From the NCBI GenBank assembly GCA_018613035.1, contig JAGGRA010000080.1, positions 1 through 52,905 on the forward strand: a stretch of DNA of 52,905 bases. Reading direction: 5' to 3'. The notes beneath the pieces are model-generated. The model was given only the letters and a program-made list of their open reading frames with translations, ran no database searches and was not told the DNA's origin. Shown piece after piece: positions 42,129-50,522 of this stretch; the stretch's first letter is position 1, and every line of letters starts with the position of its first letter. The position numbers and the translations under genes are program-made. The stretch comes from Pseudomonas sp. ISL-84. Its GTDB lineage: Bacteria; Bacillota; Bacilli; Bacillales; Cytobacillaceae.

Positions 42129-43993
42129 TTTAAGTACCCCCCTGTTACCGCATAGATGACAACTAAAATAGCAAGGCTGACAAAGACAACCGTTCCATAT
42201 GTCTGAATCTGGCCGTTCTGGAATTTAGAGCCCAGTTTGCCAAGCGCTGATGTGATGCCCGCTACACCCTTCACAATTCCCTCAACAAGGAATACTTCCA
42301 GGAAGCGAAGGAATGAGCTAAAGAACTTCGCGCCATTCACAGCTGTCAGCTGATAAAATTCATCGATATAGTATTTGTTATATAATGTCTTGTACGTAAG
42401 CGGTGCTCTGCTTGTGAGCCAATCGCGGGACACTGAGCGCTTTCCATACATTAGCCAGGCAAGTAAAATACCGAGCAGAGACACAACTGTCGCAACAATC
42501 ATGATCCAAGCCGGACCTTCAATGTGGCCATGGCCTAAAGAATGGTTTCCTTCCACAAGCCAATCGCCAAGGAATGTACCAAACCATGGAGTATTCACAT
42601 AGCCTGCCACTACCGCCAATACGCCGAGGACAACCATCGGCATGGTCATCACACTTGGAGACTCGTGGACATTTTTCACTTCGCTTCTCGCTTCGCCTGC
42701 GAAAACCATGAAGAACAGGCGGAACATATAAAATGCTGTGAAGAAAGCTGCAATCACTGCCAGCCAGAACAATACGGTGTTTCCGTGCGCCCAGGCTGCA
42801 ATTAAGATTTCATCTTTACTGAAGAACCCTGAAAATAATGGTACCCCGCTGATAGCCAGTGTTCCGATCAGGAAAAGTGGCCCGGTGATGCGGAGCTTTT
42901 TCCATAAGCCGCCCATATTTTCAATGTTTTGCGTATGAACTGCGTGAATGACACTGCCGGCTGCAAGGAATAGCAAGGCCTTGAAGAAAGCGTGTGTCAT
43001 TAGGTGGAATACACCAGCTACATATCCGGCAGATCCAAGTGCCAGCATCATATAACCAAGCTGGCTGACGGTTGAATAAGCGAGTACCCGCTTAATATCC
43101 TTCTGAACCAATCCGATGCTTGCCGCAAAAATGGCTGTAAAAGCACCAATGACAGCTACAGTCATCAACGCTGTTTCACTTGCAGCGAAAAGCGGGAATA
43201 ATGCTGCAACCAAGTAAACACCTGCCGCTACCATTGTCGCAGCATGGATTAAGGCTGAAACTGGCGTAGGACCTTCCATCGCGTCCGGAAGCCAGGTGTG
43301 AAGCGGGAACTGACCGGATTTTCCGACAGCTCCTATAAAAATAAGAATGGCTGTTAACGTAATCATTGTGGCTGAAATGGAACCAGCTTCAACAGCCGCA
43401 AAAATTTCATCATATTCGAAGCTGCCTACCTGCCAGAATAATAGAATCATTCCAATCAGAAGGCCGACATCGCCAATACGGGTCATAATAAAGGCCTTTT
43501 TGGCGGCTGCCTTTGCTTCTTCTTTGTAAAAATAGAAACCGATCAGCAAGAATGAACCAAGCCCGACAAGCTCCCAGAAGAAATACGTTTGCAGAAGGTT
43601 AGGCGAGATGACCAGGCCTAGCATCGCAAATGTAAATAAGCCTAAATAAGCATAGAAAACAGGGAAACGGTCATCGCCGTTCATATAGCCCTTCGAATAC
43701 GTATGTACCAAGAAACTGACGAGTGACACGATCACAAGCATCAGTGCATTCAACTGATTAACTTCAAAACCCGCTGTTAACTGAACATCCCCTATGGTCA
43801 GCCAAACGCCTTCCGCCTTGTAAGTAGGTGCTGTAAATCGTTCAAAAAGCACCAATAACGAGTATACAAGCGACGCCAAGGTTAATAAAATTCCAATATA
43901 AGCGCTCGCTTCCTTAAGCCGTTTGCCGAATAGAATAAGGAACAAAAACGATAAAAGCGGGAAAAGCGGTATGATCCATGCATTCTCCATCAT
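42125..43993 (-). CDS. nuoL: NADH-quinone oxidoreductase subunit L
   Basis: Largest antiporter-like subunit, 622 residues from ATG 43993, with the long lateral helix at the C-terminus. Key blocks: F-F-W-E-L-V-G-L-G-S-F-L-L-I-G (glutamate helix), G-K-S-G-Q-F-P-L-H-T-W-L-P-D-A-M-E-G-P-T-P-V-S (lysine helix) and A-M-L-H-x-x-type conserved histidines in S-A-L-I-H-A-A-T-M-V. AAGGGG lies 9 bases before this ATG; a GTG at 43999 would be 3 bases from it. A structured 163-base spacer separates it from nuoK. Confidence 0.95.
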   Translation of the reverse strand: MMENAWIIPLFPLLSFLFLILFGKRLKEASAYIGILLTLASLVYSLLVLFERFTAPTYKAEGVWLTIGDVQLTAGFEVNQLNALMLVIVSLVSFLVHTYSKGYMNGDDRFPVFYAYLGLFTFAMLGLVISPNLLQTYFFWELVGLGSFLLIGFYFYKEEAKAAAKKAFIMTRIGDVGLLIGMILLFWQVGSFEYDEIFAAVEAGSISATMITLTAILIFIGAVGKSGQFPLHTWLPDAMEGPTPVSALIHAATMVAAGVYLVAALFPLFAASETALMTVAVIGAFTAIFAASIGLVQKDIKRVLAYSTVSQLGYMMLALGSAGYVAGVFHLMTHAFFKALLFLAAGSVIHAVHTQNIENMGGLWKKLRITGPLFLIGTLAISGVPLFSGFFSKDEILIAAWAHGNTVLFWLAVIAAFFTAFYMFRLFFMVFAGEARSEVKNVHESPSVMTMPMVVLGVLAVVAGYVNTPWFGTFLGDWLVEGNHSLGHGHIEGPAWIMIVATVVSLLGILLAWLMYGKRSVSRDWLTSRAPLTYKTLYNKYYIDEFYQLTAVNGAKFFSSFLRFLEVFLVEGIVKGVAGITSALGKLGSKFQNGQIQTYGTVVFVSLAILVVIYAVTGGYLK

Positions 43994-44010
43994 TATCACA
44001 ATCCCCTTTT

Positions 44011-44116
44011 TTGAACACGCCCTAAAGCTTGGCAGTCCGAGTTGCCGGCGTGTCAGATTGGGACCCGAAGTGAACAGGTCCTTTCAGGCTCAGCCTTTAA
44101 GAAGGCATCGAGCCAA
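44011..44116 (-). other. structured spacer between nuoK and nuoL
   Basis: The gap holds three perfect stems: ACACGCC (44015) / GGCGTGT (44047) with an inner GGCA / TGCC; GGACC (44061) / GGTCC (44077); and the compound hairpin GGCTC-A-GCCTT (44087-44097) / AAGGC-ATC-GAGCC (44102-44114). All are inside the operon transcript. No ORF is present. Confidence 0.6.
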
Positions 44117-44168
44117 TTCTTCTATATTTTTAGCCGCTATAGACGGCATTTCTCACAAAGTCCACTGA

Positions 44169-44483
44169 TTAATGCTTCATCGTATCGATCTCATCAATAT
44201 TGACGGTTTGCCTGTTGCGGTAAAGTGAAATCAGAATCGCTAAACCAACTGCGACTTCTGCCGCCGCAACCGTTATGACAAACAGCGCGAAAATCTGCCC
44301 AGTAATATAAGGCGCAATGCCATACTTGCTAAAAGCTACAAGATTAATATTTACCGCATTCAGCATTAATTCGATAGAAATCAGGACAATGACTGTATTG
44401 CGTTTTGTCAGCGCTCCATAAAGACCGATACAGAAAAGAATTAAAGCCAATGCCAGGTAGGCTTGAATGGGAACTGCACTCAT
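44169..44483 (-). CDS. nuoK: NADH-quinone oxidoreductase subunit K
   Basis: 104-residue subunit with three membrane helices, the family length. The two conserved glutamates of the proton channel are in [11 protein letters not shown] (about 36) and A-A-E-V-A-V-G-L-A (about 72). Overlaps nuoJ by 4 bases. Confidence 0.95.
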   Translation of the reverse strand: MSAVPIQAYLALALILFCIGLYGALTKRNTVIVLISIELMLNAVNINLVAFSKYGIAPYITGQIFALFVITVAAAEVAVGLAILISLYRNRQTVNIDEIDTMKH

Positions 44484-45001
44484 TCCTCCTCCGCCTCCTT
44501 CTCATCATCTCTTTTTGCCAGAATAATCGATCCAATCAAAGCTACCAATAATAAAACAGATGTTACTTCAAAAGGAATGATGAATTTTGAGTAAAGCTCT
44601 ATCCCAATTTGTTCTGTATTATTTACATGAAGGTCAGTTGGGGTTTGGGCAATATCAAGATTATAAATGCCGATGTAAACGGCAAAGGCAAAGCCCAGTA
44701 CACCCAGAAACAATAATAATTTCCGCCAGCGGCCTGTTTGAGGCTCGCTTGTGTCATTATGGCGTGTCAGCATGATTCCAAATAGCATGATAATGGTAAT
44801 CGCACCGGAATAAATCAGAATCTGGACTGCAGCAACGAATTCAGCAGACAGCAGCACATAAATTCCGGCAATACTCACGAATGTAAAGACAAGCGCAATA
44901 ACCATATGCACGACTTTGGTAAGGTTCAATAAAAGCACGCCGCCGATGACCGCTACTAGAGCAAGGGACATAAACGCTAAAAACTCACCTGAAAACGTCA
45001 T
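44480..45001 (-). CDS. nuoJ: NADH-quinone oxidoreductase subunit J
   Basis: 173 residues, five membrane helices. The helix [16 protein letters not shown] (about 58-75) is the conserved third helix with the pi-bulge. Overlaps nuoI and nuoK by 4 bases each, so translation is coupled. Confidence 0.95.
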   Translation of the reverse strand: MTFSGEFLAFMSLALVAVIGGVLLLNLTKVVHMVIALVFTFVSIAGIYVLLSAEFVAAVQILIYSGAITIIMLFGIMLTRHNDTSEPQTGRWRKLLLFLGVLGFAFAVYIGIYNLDIAQTPTDLHVNNTEQIGIELYSKFIIPFEVTSVLLLVALIGSIILAKRDDEKEAEEE

Positions 45002-45417
45002 GCTTTATTCACCTTCCGTATGTTCTCGTCATTTTCATCCAGCCATTCGAGGTTTTTAAACAGCTCATCGCGGCTGTACTCCGACAATTCGAAGTTATTT
45101 GTCATAATAATCGCTTCTGTTGGACAGACTTCTGTGCACAAATCGCAAAGGATACAGATTTCAAAGTTGATATCATACGTATCAATAATTTTGCCTTTTT
45201 TCGCTGGATCCGGGTGTTTTTTTCCGGTTAACTGAATACAATCTGTCGGGCAAATGTTTGCACACTGATTACAAACGATGCATTTTTCCGGATAAAATTT
45301 TTGTATGCCCCGAAACCTGTCCGGCAGTGGAAGCGGTTCATGCGGATATTCATAAGTCGGCTTTTCTCTTGTTAAGTTTTTAAGGGTATACTTTAAACCT
45401 TTCGCTAATCCAAGCAT
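44998..45417 (-). CDS. nuoI: NADH-quinone oxidoreductase subunit I
   Basis: Iron-sulfur subunit of the peripheral arm, 139 residues. Two 4Fe-4S binding motifs C-I-V-C-N-Q-C-A-N-I-C-P and C-I-L-C-D-L-C-T-E-V-C-P (N6a and N6b clusters) pass electrons to NuoB. It lies 80 bases after nuoH, a gap with no feature that I can see. Confidence 0.95.
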   Translation of the reverse strand: MLGLAKGLKYTLKNLTREKPTYEYPHEPLPLPDRFRGIQKFYPEKCIVCNQCANICPTDCIQLTGKKHPDPAKKGKIIDTYDINFEICILCDLCTEVCPTEAIIMTNNFELSEYSRDELFKNLEWLDENDENIRKVNKA

Positions 45418-45497
45418 GTTTTCACCCCTTACAATTAAAGTGAACTTCTTTCAGAGTGGATCTGCACTAAAATGTCTTCCTGATAAAATTGAATTTT

Positions 45498-46508
45498 TTA
45501 GAACAGATTAATAATCTCCTTGATAATAGCCGTTAAGAAAATATTGGCCAGCGCTACCGGCAGCAGTACTTTCCATCCAAACTCCATTAACTGGTCTGCG
45601 CGAATACGCGGGAACGTACTGCGGAACCAGATTAACAAAAAGATTACTGCAGTAAACTTTAGCGCAAACCATATGGCTCCTGGTATGAAGTCCAGGAATG
45701 AGAATAACGGAAGCCATCCGCCTAGGAATAGAACCGTTGTTAACGATGCCATGGCAAACATATATACATATTCAGCAAGCATAAACATGGCCCAGCGGAA
45801 CCCGGAATATTCTGTCGTAAAACCGGCTACCAGTTCATTTTCGGACTCAGGAAGGTCAAATGGGATACGGTTTAGCTCAGCAACTGATGCAATCAGGAAC
45901 ACAATGAATGCTACGGGCTGAAGCAGGATAAACCATACATTTTCCTGAGCTGCGACGATCTCATTCAGGTTTAAGCTTCCGGTTAAAAGAATAATTCCAA
46001 GCACGGACATGACTAGCGGGATTTCATAGGAAATCATTTGTGCTGCTGCACGCATTCCGCCGAGAAGGGCATATTTGTTATTGGACGCCCATCCGCCTGT
46101 CACCATTCCAATCGTAGTCAACCCTGAGATGGCAATATAATAAAGCAGTCCTACACTAAGATCTGCAAATTGCAGCTTATCTGTAAACGGGATGGTTGCC
46201 ATAACCATAAAGGCCGGAGCAAACCCGATTACAGGTGCAATAATAAATAATGGCTTATCAGCAAGCTTTGGAATCGTATCCTCTTTTACTAAAAGCTTCA
46301 AAACGTCTGCGACAGTCTGCAATAAACCCCAGCGTCCGCCTACCTGGTTAGGACCCTGGCGAAGCTGCATAAAACCCATTACTTTACGTTCTGCCAATAT
46401 TGCATACGTAACGAAACCTAAAACGACTAAAAGCAGAACAACCGCCAGTAAAAAGAAGACCCCAAAGTTAAATATTCCTGCCTGGGAATGCAATAACTCC
46501 TCTACCAT
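45498..46508 (-). CDS. nuoH: NADH-quinone oxidoreductase subunit H
   Basis: Membrane subunit at the quinone site, 336 residues, eight helices. Conserved loops: E-R-K-V-M-G-F-M-Q-L-R-Q-G-P-N-Q-V-G (first loop), A-E-L-N-R-I-P-F-D-L-P-E-S-E-N-E-L-V-A-G (quinone entry), and R-S-T-F-P-R-I-R-A-D-Q-L-M. Its start codon overlaps the nuoD end by one base. Confidence 0.95.
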   Translation of the reverse strand: MVEELLHSQAGIFNFGVFFLLAVVLLLVVLGFVTYAILAERKVMGFMQLRQGPNQVGGRWGLLQTVADVLKLLVKEDTIPKLADKPLFIIAPVIGFAPAFMVMATIPFTDKLQFADLSVGLLYYIAISGLTTIGMVTGGWASNNKYALLGGMRAAAQMISYEIPLVMSVLGIILLTGSLNLNEIVAAQENVWFILLQPVAFIVFLIASVAELNRIPFDLPESENELVAGFTTEYSGFRWAMFMLAEYVYMFAMASLTTVLFLGGWLPLFSFLDFIPGAIWFALKFTAVIFLLIWFRSTFPRIRADQLMEFGWKVLLPVALANIFLTAIIKEIINLF

Positions 46509-47608
46509 TAGCCATCCACCTCCCCTAGGATAATATCAACCGCTCCTAGTATGGAAATTAAGTTTGCTATGCTTTCTCCCTCCAATAATTTTGGGAGAAT
46601 TTGAAGATTATAAAATGATGGCCTTCTAAATTTCAGGCGATATGGCTCTTTCTTTCCATCACTTGAAATATAACAGCCTATTTCTCCCCGAGGAGACTCA
46701 ATTCTTACAAAAGCTTCCCCTTTAGGCGCCTTAATGATTTTCGGCACTTTTGCAAGGATATCGCCCTCAGCCGGAAACTGCTCGCAAGCCTGCTCTAAAA
46801 TTTTCAATGACTCCTCGATTTCAGCCAGGCGAACCTGGTAGCGCGCCCATGCGTCCCCGCCATCCTGGACAGGAACATCAAAATCGAAGCGATCATAAAT
46901 GGAGTAAGGCTCATTTTTGCGAAGATCCCACTTTACGCCGGTACAGCGCAGGTTTGCTCCGCTAAGAGAATAATTAATGGCATCTTCCTTTGTGTATTTC
47001 CCAATGCCTTTTACACGATTCAAGAAGATTTCGTTTCCTGTAACAAGAGTATGGTAGCCTTTCAATTGCTCGCGCATATATGGAATAAACTCTGCTACCT
47101 TCTCAATCCATCCTTCCGGAGCATCCCATTTGACTCCGCCAACACGCATATAGTTGAAGGTCAAACGTGCACCTGAAAGTTCATTAAGCATGTTAATAAT
47201 CATTTCCCTCTCACGGAAAGCGTAAAGGAGCGGACTGGTTGCCCCCAGGTCAAGCAAGTATGTACCCCACCAAACCAGATGGCTCGCTACACGGCCGAGC
47301 TCCATGGCAATGACTCGCAAGTATTCCGCTCTTTCCGGAACTTTAATATCCATCATTGTTTCAACTGCATGGCATAGCACATAGTTATTCGTCATGGCCG
47401 ATACATAGTCCATTCGGTCTGTGTAAGGAATGATTTGTGTATATTGAAGGTCTTCTGCCAGCTTTTCTGTTCCGCGATGAAGGTAGCCAATCACCGGCTT
47501 TGCTTCTTTAATGATTTCCCCATCAATCTTTAAGACGAGACGAAAAACACCGTGCGTACTAGGATGCTGAGGCCCTACGTTCAAAAGCATTTCTTCTGTT
47601 CGCAACAA
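46508..47608 (-). CDS. nuoD: NADH-quinone oxidoreductase subunit D
   Basis: 49-kDa-type subunit holding the quinone-binding site, 366 residues, separate from NuoC. The N-terminal G-P-Q-H-P-S-T-H-G-V (quinone histidine 38-equivalent), Y-T-D-R-M-D-Y region and the C-terminal G-E-V-D-G end are present. The hydrogenase-like nickel cysteines are absent as expected for complex I. Confidence 0.95.
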   Translation of the reverse strand: MLRTEEMLLNVGPQHPSTHGVFRLVLKIDGEIIKEAKPVIGYLHRGTEKLAEDLQYTQIIPYTDRMDYVSAMTNNYVLCHAVETMMDIKVPERAEYLRVIAMELGRVASHLVWWGTYLLDLGATSPLLYAFREREMIINMLNELSGARLTFNYMRVGGVKWDAPEGWIEKVAEFIPYMREQLKGYHTLVTGNEIFLNRVKGIGKYTKEDAINYSLSGANLRCTGVKWDLRKNEPYSIYDRFDFDVPVQDGGDAWARYQVRLAEIEESLKILEQACEQFPAEGDILAKVPKIIKAPKGEAFVRIESPRGEIGCYISSDGKKEPYRLKFRRPSFYNLQILPKLLEGESIANLISILGAVDIILGEVDG

Positions 47609-47611
47609 TGG

Positions 47612-48877
47612 TTACACCTCCACATCATACGGTTCATAGTCTTTCCTTAGCGGATAACCAACCCATTCTTCGCCAAGCATGATGCGGTGCAGGTTAGGAT
47701 GATTTTTAAATTTAATCCCTAACAAATCATACGCTTCGCATTCAGGCCAATTTGCCCCTTCCCAAAGCGGCTGCAATGAATCGATTGTTGGTTCATCACG
47801 ATCAATCTTTACTTTTAAAGCAACAGATTGGGTATTTTTGAATGAGAACAAGTGAACATATACTTCCATATATGTTTCATAGTCAGTGCCATGCAGCTCT
47901 GATAAGTAATCAAACCCAAGCTGTTCATTATATTTAAGGAATTCAGCCAATTTATAATACGATTCTGCTTTCACAATTAATGTCGGGACATCCTTGGAAA
48001 GATTGTTAATATAGTAATCTTCCAATACATCTGATCCGAGATTTTCATTAATTACTTTTACATACTTATCAAGATATGGCTGATTGACGGAAGGCTTCTT
48101 CTCCTCGGCAGGCTCAGCAGGAGCTTTTCCTCCAGCGGCTTTTGCTTTCGCTGCAGCTGCTGCGGCAGCCTTTGCCTTTGCTGCTGCAATTGCCTTCGCC
48201 TTTTCGTCATCACCGCCAGCTTCGCCTGCTGCTAATTTCGCCTTAGCTGCAGCGGCCGCTTTGGCTTTCGCGGCTGCGATCGCTTTCGCTTTTTCGTCAT
48301 CTCCACCAGCTCCGCCTGCTTGCTTCGCCTGTGCGGCTGCTTTCGCCTTCGCTGCGGCGGCCGCCTTGGCTTTTGCTGCTGCGATTGCTTTCGCCTTTTC
48401 ATCATCACCATTACCCGCTTCGCCCGCTTGCTTCGCCTGTGCGGCGGCCTTTGCCTTCGCGGCTGCTGCTGCTTTTGCTTTTGCTTTTGCTGCAGCTGCT
48501 GCCTTTTGCTTCGCCAGATCCATATCCTCTGCCGGAGATTCTTCTTTCACTTCTCCTTGCTCCTTGGCTTTCAGCTTAGCTAGTGCCGCGGCCTTCGCTT
48601 TCGCTGCGGCTGCTGCCTTTTGCTTTGCCAGATCTATATCCTCTGCCGGAGACTCTTCTTTCGCCTCTCCCTGCTCCTTGGCTTTCTGCTTTGCCAGTGC
48701 GGCGGCCTTCGCTTTCGCTGCAGCTGCTGCCTTTTGCTTTGCCAGGTCCATATCCTCTGCAGGAATCTCTTCCTTGGCTTCTCCCTGCTGTTTTGCCTTC
48801 ATTTTTGCCAGTGCGGCGGCCTTTGCTTTCGCGGCTGCCTCTTTTTTCTGCTGTTCAAGATCCTTCTCGCCGCTCAT
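47612..48877 (-). CDS. nuoC: NADH-quinone oxidoreductase subunit C with long Ala/Lys repeat extension
   Basis: 30-kDa subunit of the peripheral arm. Only the last ~155 residues (about 267-421) are the normal NuoC domain, with A-E-S-Y-Y-K-L-A-E-F-L-K, L-S-E-L-H-G-T-D-Y, and at the end E-C-E-A-Y-D-L-L-G-I and R-K-D-Y-E-P-Y. The first ~265 residues are a repeat region: three 38-residue units (6-43, 44-81, 82-119; D-L-A-K-Q-K-A-A-A-A-A-K ... E-E-S-P-A-E-D), then 30-35-residue units (D-D-E-K-A-K-A-I-A-A-A-K). It is predicted as long charged helix. Extensions of this kind are known from other Bacillus NuoC proteins, but I cannot compare lengths here. Confidence 0.93.
   Translation of the reverse strand: MSGEKDLEQQKKEAAAKAKAAALAKMKAKQQGEAKEEIPAEDMDLAKQKAAAAAKAKAAALAKQKAKEQGEAKEESPAEDIDLAKQKAAAAAKAKAAALAKLKAKEQGEVKEESPAEDMDLAKQKAAAAAKAKAKAAAAAKAKAAAQAKQAGEAGNGDDEKAKAIAAAKAKAAAAAKAKAAAQAKQAGGAGGDDEKAKAIAAAKAKAAAAAKAKLAAGEAGGDDEKAKAIAAAKAKAAAAAAAKAKAAGGKAPAEPAEEKKPSVNQPYLDKYVKVINENLGSDVLEDYYINNLSKDVPTLIVKAESYYKLAEFLKYNEQLGFDYLSELHGTDYETYMEVYVHLFSFKNTQSVALKVKIDRDEPTIDSLQPLWEGANWPECEAYDLLGIKFKNHPNLHRIMLGEEWVGYPLRKDYEPYDVEV
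48100..48862 (-). repeat. tandem codon repeat array inside nuoC
   Basis: About 114-base (38-codon) units followed by 90-105-base units encode the Ala/Lys extension of NuoC. The opposite strand has long open frames here only because alanine and lysine codons leave few stops. Confidence 0.8.
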
Positions 48878-48880
48878 AGG

Positions 48881-49393
48881 TTAGATCACCTTCTTCCCAG
48901 TCTTAGCCTCGTAACGGATTTTCTCCCTCAATTTATTAATTCCATAAATCAAAGCCGCCGGGTTCGGAGGGCAGCCTGGTATGTATACATCAACCGGAAC
49001 TATCTGATCAACGCCCTTTACAACTGAATAGGACTTTACATAAGGTCCGCCGGCTGTCGCACAAGAACCCATAGCGATAACCCATTTTGGCTCCGGCATT
49101 TGATCATAAAGGCGGCGAAGAATCGGCGCCATCTTCTTCGTAACCGTTCCCGAAACAATCATGACATCCGATTGGCGGGGCGAGTTGCGATAGAATGTAC
49201 CGAAACGCTCCAAATCATAATGAGCATTACTCGCCTGCATCATTTCGATGGCACAACAAGCAAGCCCGAAGGTCATTGGCCATAATGAGTTACTCCGCGC
49301 CCAAGCCTTTATTTGTTCAAATGTAGAAAAAAACACAGTCCGTTTAATCTCTTCCATTTCCGCTTCTGGGATGTTTTCCATTTTTAAATCCAT
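48881..49393 (-). CDS. nuoB: NADH-quinone oxidoreductase subunit B
   Basis: Holds the last iron-sulfur cluster N2 next to the quinone site, 170 residues. Cluster ligands: [18 protein letters not shown] and [11 protein letters not shown] 49393 has AAGGTG 7 bases upstream; a start at 49414 adds residues not found in the family. Overlaps nuoA by about 10 bases. Confidence 0.94.
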   Translation of the reverse strand: MDLKMENIPEAEMEEIKRTVFFSTFEQIKAWARSNSLWPMTFGLACCAIEMMQASNAHYDLERFGTFYRNSPRQSDVMIVSGTVTKKMAPILRRLYDQMPEPKWVIAMGSCATAGGPYVKSYSVVKGVDQIVPVDVYIPGCPPNPAALIYGINKLREKIRYEAKTGKKVI

Positions 49394-49758
49394 TTTAGCA
49401 CCTTCTTCTTCCAAGCATATACAAGCCCAATTACAAGCATAAACACAAAAATCAACATCTCAATTAGTGCAAAAATACCAAGCTTCTCATACGCCACTGC
49501 CCATGGATATAAAAACACAGTTTCCACATCAAAAATAACAAACAAAAGGGCAAAAATATAATAGCGGACATTGAACCGCACCCTAGAATCATGAAATGGC
49601 TCATTTCCGCTCTCATAAATGGTGTACTTTGCATCATAAGGATTATAAGGCCGCAAAAGCTTCCCTATAAACAACGCCACAACAGGCAGCAAAACCCCAA
49701 GACACAGAAACACAAAAACTATCAAATAGTTATTTTGATATAAATTCCAAAGCTCCAT
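49384..49758 (-). CDS. nuoA: NADH-quinone oxidoreductase subunit A
   Basis: Membrane subunit, 124 residues, three helices, with [11 protein letters not shown] (conserved quinone-site loop) and [21 protein letters not shown] is 6 bases before the ATG at 49758; the longer reading from 49803 runs into the promoter. First gene of an 11-gene operon lacking nuoE, nuoF and nuoG. Confidence 0.95.
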   Translation of the reverse strand: MELWNLYQNNYLIVFVFLCLGVLLPVVALFIGKLLRPYNPYDAKYTIYESGNEPFHDSRVRFNVRYYIFALLFVIFDVETVFLYPWAVAYEKLGIFALIEMLIFVFMLVIGLVYAWKKKVLKWI

Positions 49759-49815
49759 GCCCATCCCCTCCAATGCCGAAAAATTTTCACAACATTTAAA
49801 CATGTAACCGTAACC

Positions 49816-49844
49816 ATTATAGCACCCTAAAACCCACGTGTCGA
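49816..49844 (-). promoter_or_regulatory. promoter of the nuo operon
   Basis: TCGACA, 17 bases, TATAAT on the minus strand, with TGC before the -10 (extended -10). The -35 lies in the left arm of the nested palindrome at 49836-50031. Start of transcription near 49808, 50 bases before nuoA. Confidence 0.7.
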
Positions 49845-50031
49845 CACAACCCCATACTATTATTGGAAATTCTCTCGACCGCCGAACAAAGATTTTGCAG
49901 CGTTTGAGAGCTCGCTCTCAAAAAGCGGAAAAAGCTTTGTTCGGCGGGGATTCAGCCTGCTGAATCCAGAGACGCGCCAGCGGCTCGCAGAGAGAGAATT
50001 TCCAAAAGCAGAAACGCCGTTGTCGACACGT
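49836..50031. repeat. ~196-bp nested palindromic element
   Basis: Four levels of inverted repeat: outer ACGTGTCGACACAAC (49836) / GTTGTCGACACGT (50019); 14-bp perfect TTGGAAATTCTCTC (49863) / GAGAGAATTTCCAA (49992); 13-bp perfect CCGCCGAACAAAG (49879) / CTTTGTTCGGCGG (49935) around TTTGAGAG / CTCTCAAA (49903-49922); and 9-bp GGATTCAGC / GCTGAATCC (49948-49967). No ORF is convincing. Confidence 0.8.
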
Positions 50032-50049
50032 CCCCCCTCCCCTGAGCGA

Positions 50050-50102
50050 TTGCGTGATCTCCCTGAAAAAACACCCTCGAAACACACCAGGAGATGACGC
50101 AA
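50050..50102. other. hairpin 1 of a look-alike pair
   Basis: TTGCGT-G-ATCTCC (50050-50062) pairs with GGAGAT-G-ACGCAA (50090-50102), leaving one G facing G. Confidence 0.6.
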
Positions 50103-50146
50103 AAGCGAACCCTCCTCAATCTGGGAAACAATAACCACCAAAAGTT

Positions 50147-50181
50147 GCACGTGATCTGGAGCGAAGCGGAAGATGACGTGC
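50147..50181. other. hairpin 2 of a look-alike pair
   Basis: GCACGT-G-ATCT (50147-50157) pairs with AGAT-G-ACGTGC (50171-50181), with the same G facing G as in hairpin 1. The following 300 bases up to the subtilase promoter contain no gene that I can see. Confidence 0.6.
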
Positions 50182-50455
50182 CTAACAAACAAAGCTTGCC
50201 TCCATCCATCATTAGAATATATGAGTATGCACCACCACAATATCCATCAAATTCTATTGAACTTCACAAAAGAGCCTTTCCACCTACCATTAAAAAACAA
50301 AAAACAACCTCTGTCAGTGAGAAATGTAACACCCACCCCACTTTTTATAACCCATCCTAAAAAGATCAAAGATCTATCAGAAAAAAGACCGAAGGTCTCC
50401 CTCTTCTTAAAAAACCTCAACAAAACAAACCAGCTAAATCCCTCCAAAAGTCCCG

Positions 50456-50483
50456 TTTACCGACTCCTCATCTCGGGTATAAT
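50456..50483 (+). promoter_or_regulatory. candidate sigma-A promoter of the subtilase gene
   Basis: TTTACC, 16 bases, TATAAT. A 6-2-6 dyad TTAGAA-AA-TTCTAA (50491-50504) lies at the expected start of transcription and could be an operator. Confidence 0.55.
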
Positions 50484-50522
50484 CAAATCGTTAGAAAATT
50501 CTAAACAATCAGGAGGGATTAA

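Noticed and set aside
48084..48884. Long rightward ORF rich in Ala, Phe and Ser
   Set aside because: It is the antisense of the nuoC repeat region; low-complexity composition removes stop codons. No ribosome-binding site or family match.
49860..50240. Leftward ORF of 126 codons over the palindromic region
   Set aside because: It runs through the nested hairpins, has no ribosome-binding site and an unlikely composition; better explained by the palindromes.
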